DNA of 17,724 bases from Bacteroidaceae bacterium (lineage in GTDB: Bacteria > Bacteroidota > Bacteroidia > Bacteroidales > Bacteroidaceae). The translations under genes were made by a program, and so were the position numbers. Position 1 is the first letter of the stretch. Each line of letters starts with the position of its first letter. Under the pieces are notes generated by a model. The model saw nothing but the letters and a program-made list of their open reading frames with translations, made no database searches and had not been told where the DNA came from. The stretch spans positions 1 through 17,724 of the forward strand of contig CAAHEN010000232.1 of the NCBI GenBank assembly GCA_900772575.1, written 5' to 3'. Below are positions 14,863 through 17,724 of the stretch, piece after piece.

Positions 14863-17133
14863 ATGACACGCACGCTCCGGGCGGCGGCAACCGCTCTTCT
14901 GATGCTGGCCTCCCTCGTGGCGACAGGGGCTGACAACCCTGTCGTCATCGGCAACTGCCGCTTCACATTCATCACAGACGGGTTGGTACGTCTGGAATAC
15001 GCCCTCGACAGGCATTTCACAGACGCCCCGACGCTCTTCGCCCAAGACCGCACGCCACGGGCCACTGCGGTGAGCGTGGTGCGCAAGGGCCGCAACTACA
15101 CGCTCAGCACACCGCTCATGCGGGTGGAGTATGCCGACGACGGTTTCCCGTTCGGGCAAACGAACCTCCATGTCTATTTCAAGCGGTCACCACGCGACGA
15201 AAAAGAGGCCCACTGGTACATCGCCTCGCGCCAGACGGCCAATCTGAAGGGCGCGGTCACGACGCTCGACGAAGTGTCGGGCCCAATTCCGCGCCAAGAA
15301 GGGCTGCTCAGCCGCGACGGCTGGTATGTCATCGACGACACGGGCAAGGAACTGCTGCGCGATGGCTGGTTCGCGCTCCGTGACCGTTCACACGTGCAAG
15401 ACCTCTACCTCTTTGTCTACGGCGAAGACTACAAAGCGGCCCTCCGCTCACTACGTGCCGTGAGTGGCCCCGCGCCAATGCCCCGCAAATACGTCCACGG
15501 CTCATGGTACTGCCGGTGGTGGAACTATACCGACGAGGATTACCGCGAAATCGTAGCTGACTATCGCCGCCACGACTTTCCGCTGGACATTCTGGTCTTC
15601 GACATGGGCTGGCACACGCAAGACGCCACAGTCGGCACAGGGCATGCGGGGACGAAAGGTTGGACTGGCTACACTTGGAACCGCAACCTTATTCACGACC
15701 CCGCCCGCCTCATCGCTGACCTGAAGAAGGACAGCATAGCTGTTGTGCTCAACGAGCATCCCCACGACGGACTGCGTCCGAATGACGACGCATACGCTGG
15801 CTTCATCCGCGAGCTTGGCGCAGACACCACAGGCGGCCATGTGCCACTCTTCGACGCGGGTGATCGCCATTACATGGAGGCCTTCATGAAACATGCCCAC
15901 GCCGAGAGCGAGCAAATGGGCATAGCCTTCTGGTGGCTAGACTGGCAGCAGGATTACCTCTACCCCTACGTGCGAGGTACGGCCATGCGCCACCTCCCTT
16001 GGCTCAACCACCTCTACTACGCCCACTCGCAGCGCGACAGCCTGCGCGGCGCAGGCTTCAGCCGTTGGGCTGGCTGGGGGGATCACCGGCATCCCATACA
16101 GTTCTCAGGCGATGCCATAGCCAACTGGGAACTGCTGCGCTTCGAGATAGACCTCACCACATCGAGCGGTAACGCCGGCTGCTTCTTCTGGGCGCATGAT
16201 GTGGGCGGTTTCTACGGAGGCACGGATCCGGAACTTTACACGCGCTGGACACAGTTCGGCACACTCACCTCCTCACTCCGCACCCATTCCGTCTATGACG
16301 CGAAACTTGACCGCCGCCCATGGTTATGGGGCAAGGCGGAGGAGCAGGCCATGCGCCGCGCCTATCATTTGCGCTCGCGCCTCATGCCTTACATCTACTC
16401 TTCCGTCCACCGCTGTTACACAGATATGCTCCCACTCAACCGTGGCCTCTACATCGAGTATCCTGCCGACGAAAAGGCCTATGGGCACCCGGGACAGTTT
16501 CTCTTTGGCGACATTCTGATGGCTGCCCCCGTGACTGCGCCGGGAAAGGGTGAGGACAAGCGCACGCGGCAGAGCGTATGGTTTCCCGGCGAGGGGACAT
16601 GGTATCACTTCTTCACAGGCCAACGCTACGACGGCGGCACGACGGCTGAAATCGAGAGCCCACTTTCGGAATTTCCACTCTTCGTACGCGGTGGCTACCC
16701 CCTACCCATGCAACCCTACACAGCCCGCATGGCCACGGCACCATTGACGGAGCTCGTAATGCGCTGCTACCCCGGCGAGGAGGGCTGCGACAACAGCTAT
16801 GAGCTCTATGAGGACGATGGTCTCACCACGGCCTATGAGCACGGCAGCTATGCCACGACGCAGCTTCAGTACCGGCAGCGTGGCGGCATCGCCCGCCTGA
16901 CCGTTCATCCCGCCACGGGCACTTACAGCGGTCAGCCCAAACGCCGGAGCTATCGTTTTGTATTCTCCGGCATCTCGCCAAAGGCCAAGGTCACGGTGGG
17001 TGGCCGCAAGGCCCGCGCCTGCCGCGATGACGAGACTGGCGGGCTCTGCGTGGTCGTCGGCAAGACGGACATTAGCAAAGCCGTAGAGGTCATCATTGAC
17101 TGCAAGGGCCTAAGCACCAGATCCGCCCGTTAG
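14863..17133 (+). CDS. Secreted GH31-family glycoside hydrolase
   Basis: A 756-residue GH31 enzyme with a signal peptide (about 1-23, cleavage near VATGA-DN), so it acts in the periplasm or at the surface. An N-terminal beta-sandwich (about 25-210) precedes the (beta/alpha)8 catalytic barrel (about 215-560). The candidate nucleophile is Asp360 in WWLDWQQD, and the candidate acid/base is Asp417 in QFSGDAIANW. C-terminal beta domains follow, including an ELYEDDGLTTAYEHG segment like the DUF5110 region. GH31 enzymes are alpha-glucosidases, alpha-xylosidases, transglucosidases and others. The WLDWQQ motif differs from the WxDMNE and KTDFGE motifs of classical alpha-glucosidases and alpha-xylosidases, so I leave the substrate open. 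It is probably co-transcribed with the Nudix regulator and ends at a good terminator. No SusC/SusD genes are in view. Confidence 0.93.
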   Translation: MTRTLRAAATALLMLASLVATGADNPVVIGNCRFTFITDGLVRLEYALDRHFTDAPTLFAQDRTPRATAVSVVRKGRNYTLSTPLMRVEYADDGFPFGQTNLHVYFKRSPRDEKEAHWYIASRQTANLKGAVTTLDEVSGPIPRQEGLLSRDGWYVIDDTGKELLRDGWFALRDRSHVQDLYLFVYGEDYKAALRSLRAVSGPAPMPRKYVHGSWYCRWWNYTDEDYREIVADYRRHDFPLDILVFDMGWHTQDATVGTGHAGTKGWTGYTWNRNLIHDPARLIADLKKDSIAVVLNEHPHDGLRPNDDAYAGFIRELGADTTGGHVPLFDAGDRHYMEAFMKHAHAESEQMGIAFWWLDWQQDYLYPYVRGTAMRHLPWLNHLYYAHSQRDSLRGAGFSRWAGWGDHRHPIQFSGDAIANWELLRFEIDLTTSSGNAGCFFWAHDVGGFYGGTDPELYTRWTQFGTLTSSLRTHSVYDAKLDRRPWLWGKAEEQAMRRAYHLRSRLMPYIYSSVHRCYTDMLPLNRGLYIEYPADEKAYGHPGQFLFGDILMAAPVTAPGKGEDKRTRQSVWFPGEGTWYHFFTGQRYDGGTTAEIESPLSEFPLFVRGGYPLPMQPYTARMATAPLTELVMRCYPGEEGCDNSYELYEDDGLTTAYEHGSYATTQLQYRQRGGIARLTVHPATGTYSGQPKRRSYRFVFSGISPKAKVTVGGRKARACRDDETGGLCVVVGKTDISKAVEVIIDCKGLSTRSAR

Positions 17134-17166
17134 GCTGAGCCCCGTTGCAGGTCATGCCCACATGCG

Positions 17167-17211
17167 AACGGCACTTCAATGTCAAAGTGCCGTTGTGTCC
17201 TTTTGCCTTTT
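17167..17211 (+). terminator. Intrinsic terminator of the GH31 transcript
   Basis: The arms AACGGCACTT (17167-17176) and AAGTGCCGTT (17185-17194) are perfect complements around an 8-base loop, 34 bases past the GH31 stop. T-rich sequence (TTTTGCCTTTT) follows at 17201-17211. Confidence 0.75.
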
Positions 17212-17339
17212 GACAATTGGGTCAAGAAGGTTGTACAACCAGCATTGGGAATTACTTCACTCTGAGCAGTGACCTATGAGCGTTTAGCCGCATGATTAAC
17301 GGGTCACTTTATAGGAAACCCAACATTTTACCACAAACA
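17212..17339. other. Gap between the GH31 terminator and the tRNA terminator
   Basis: No gene, promoter box or repeat that I can support. Confidence 0.5.
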
Positions 17340-17384
17340 AAGAAGCTCCGAAGTACTTGACAGGTAAGTACTTCGGAGCTTCTT
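17330..17384 (-). terminator. Intrinsic terminator of tRNA-Phe
   Basis: A perfect 19-bp stem (17340-17358 with 17366-17384) around the 7-base loop GACAGGT lies directly after the tRNA 3' end. Read leftward it is followed by TTGTTTGTGG, a moderately T-rich tail. There are only three bases between the stem and the tRNA gene. Confidence 0.75.
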
Positions 17385-17387
17385 GCG

Positions 17388-17460
17388 TGGTGCCACCAGG
17401 AATCGAACCGGGGACACAAGGATTTTCAGTCCTTTGCTCTACCAACTGAGCTATGGCACC
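17388..17460 (-). tRNA. tRNA-Phe (anticodon GAA)
   Basis: A 73-base cloverleaf. Acceptor GGTGCCA/TGGCACC has 7 pairs and discriminator A. The D-stem is GCTC/GAGC and the anticodon stem AAGGA/TCCTT with loop CTGAAAA, giving GAA. The variable loop is GTGTC and the T-loop TTCGATT. CCA is not encoded. The T-stem CCCGG/CCTGG has a C-U mismatch at its third pair (51-63), unusual for a functional tRNA. A36 and A37 fit the MiaA substrate type (A36-A37-A38 present). Promoter and terminator flank it closely, so it is a single-gene unit. Confidence 0.95.
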
Positions 17461-17480
17461 TTGTTTCTTGTTTGCGAGTG

Positions 17481-17511
17481 CAAAGTTAGGAATTGTTTCT
17501 GATGTGGCCAA
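17481..17511 (-). promoter_or_regulatory. Promoter of tRNA-Phe
   Basis: On the minus strand TTG (complement of 17509-17511), a 20-base spacer and TAACTTTG (complement of 17481-17488) match the Bacteroidetes consensus. The predicted start near 17474 leaves a leader of about 14 bases before the tRNA. Confidence 0.7.
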
Positions 17512-17542
17512 GCCTTCAGGCTGTTTTTTCTTCAAAACTTTA

Positions 17543-17566
17543 TTTTCATCATCGTTTTCATCATCG
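17543..17566. repeat. Two tandem copies of a 12-bp unit
   Basis: TTTTCATCATCG occurs at 17543-17554 and again exactly at 17555-17566, in non-coding AT-rich sequence upstream of the tRNA promoter. Two copies only; probably slippage. Confidence 0.7.
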
Positions 17567-17593
17567 GTAACCAAGCTCGGGAACAAAGATGCC

Positions 17594-17722
17594 TCAAGCC
17601 GTGCCCTGCCTCGCGTACGGTGGGATGCGGGAGAAAACACGGCGGGCAGTCGCCGTCGTCGCACTGGCGATTTCAGCGGCAGACTGGCTGTAGACGTCTG
17701 CCAAGCGGGCTAGGACGAGAGG
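17594..17722 (-). CDS. Possible 3' end of an unrecognised leftward gene, cut by the window end
   Basis: On the minus strand one frame is open from the window edge to a TGA at 17594-17596. It gives 42 residues that look protein-like (LARLADVYSQSAAEIASA, later FSRIPPYARQGTA). The other minus-strand frames stop early. I do not recognise a family. The 100 bases between this stop and the tRNA promoter contain a tandem repeat but no gene. Confidence 0.3.
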   Translation of the reverse strand, partial: PLVLARLADVYSQSAAEIASATTATARRVFSRIPPYARQGTA

Positions 17723-17724
17723 AA

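Noticed and set aside
17511..17529. Rightward terminator-like AGCC-TTCA-GGCT followed by TTTTTT
   Set aside because: Only four pairs in the stem and no rightward gene immediately before it; it overlaps the tRNA-Phe promoter region.
17296..17664. Leftward 122-residue reading frame
   Set aside because: It runs straight through the tRNA-Phe gene, its promoter and its terminator hairpin.

Overview
This is an ordinary-looking chromosomal stretch from a high-GC member of the Bacteroidales, most likely Prevotellaceae. Three things point there. LpxC and FabZ are fused in one reading frame. Promoter-like sites match the Bacteroidetes pattern TTTG/TTG, about 20 bases, then TAnnTTTG. Shine-Dalgarno sequences are weak or absent. 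I see no insertion sequence, integrase, CRISPR array, phage gene or toxin system, and no complete new defence or mobile system.

Left part (1-3578): the possible 3' end of an unrecognised rightward gene, then a leftward phoH-purC pair. Divergent from it is a DUF5715/peptidase M15-like envelope protein. A perfect 22-bp hairpin sits in the next gap and probably terminates the leftward penicillin-binding protein gene. Centre (3579-11280): leftward envelope and housekeeping genes. These are the lipid A cluster lpxD, lpxC-fabZ, lpxA, then an acidic pRiA4b ORF-3-like protein, miaA, and a class A penicillin-binding protein with its own promoter just past miaA. The lipid A enzymes and the penicillin-binding protein together supply outer-membrane and cell-wall synthesis.

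Right part (11397-17724): two leftward PLP enzymes of sulfur amino-acid metabolism (a Cys/Met-metabolism sulfhydrylase/lyase and a MalY/PatB-type C-S lyase), probably co-transcribed. Divergent from them is a rightward pair: an NrtR/AraR-type Nudix protein with a C-terminal winged helix, and a secreted GH31 glycosidase. The shared promoter region holds nested inverted repeats. Then come a GH31 terminator, a leftward tRNA-Phe with clear promoter and terminator, and possibly the 3' end of a leftward gene cut by the window edge.

The items most worth a second look are the Nudix-regulator/GH31 pair with its palindromic upstream region, the GH31 active-site variant, the M15-like DUF5715 protein, the pRiA4b ORF-3-like gene inside the lpx cluster, and the T-stem mismatch in tRNA-Phe. 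Start codons were moved inward for purC, lpxA, lpxD, the sulfhydrylase, the Nudix gene and the DUF5715 gene. The reasons are given in each entry.
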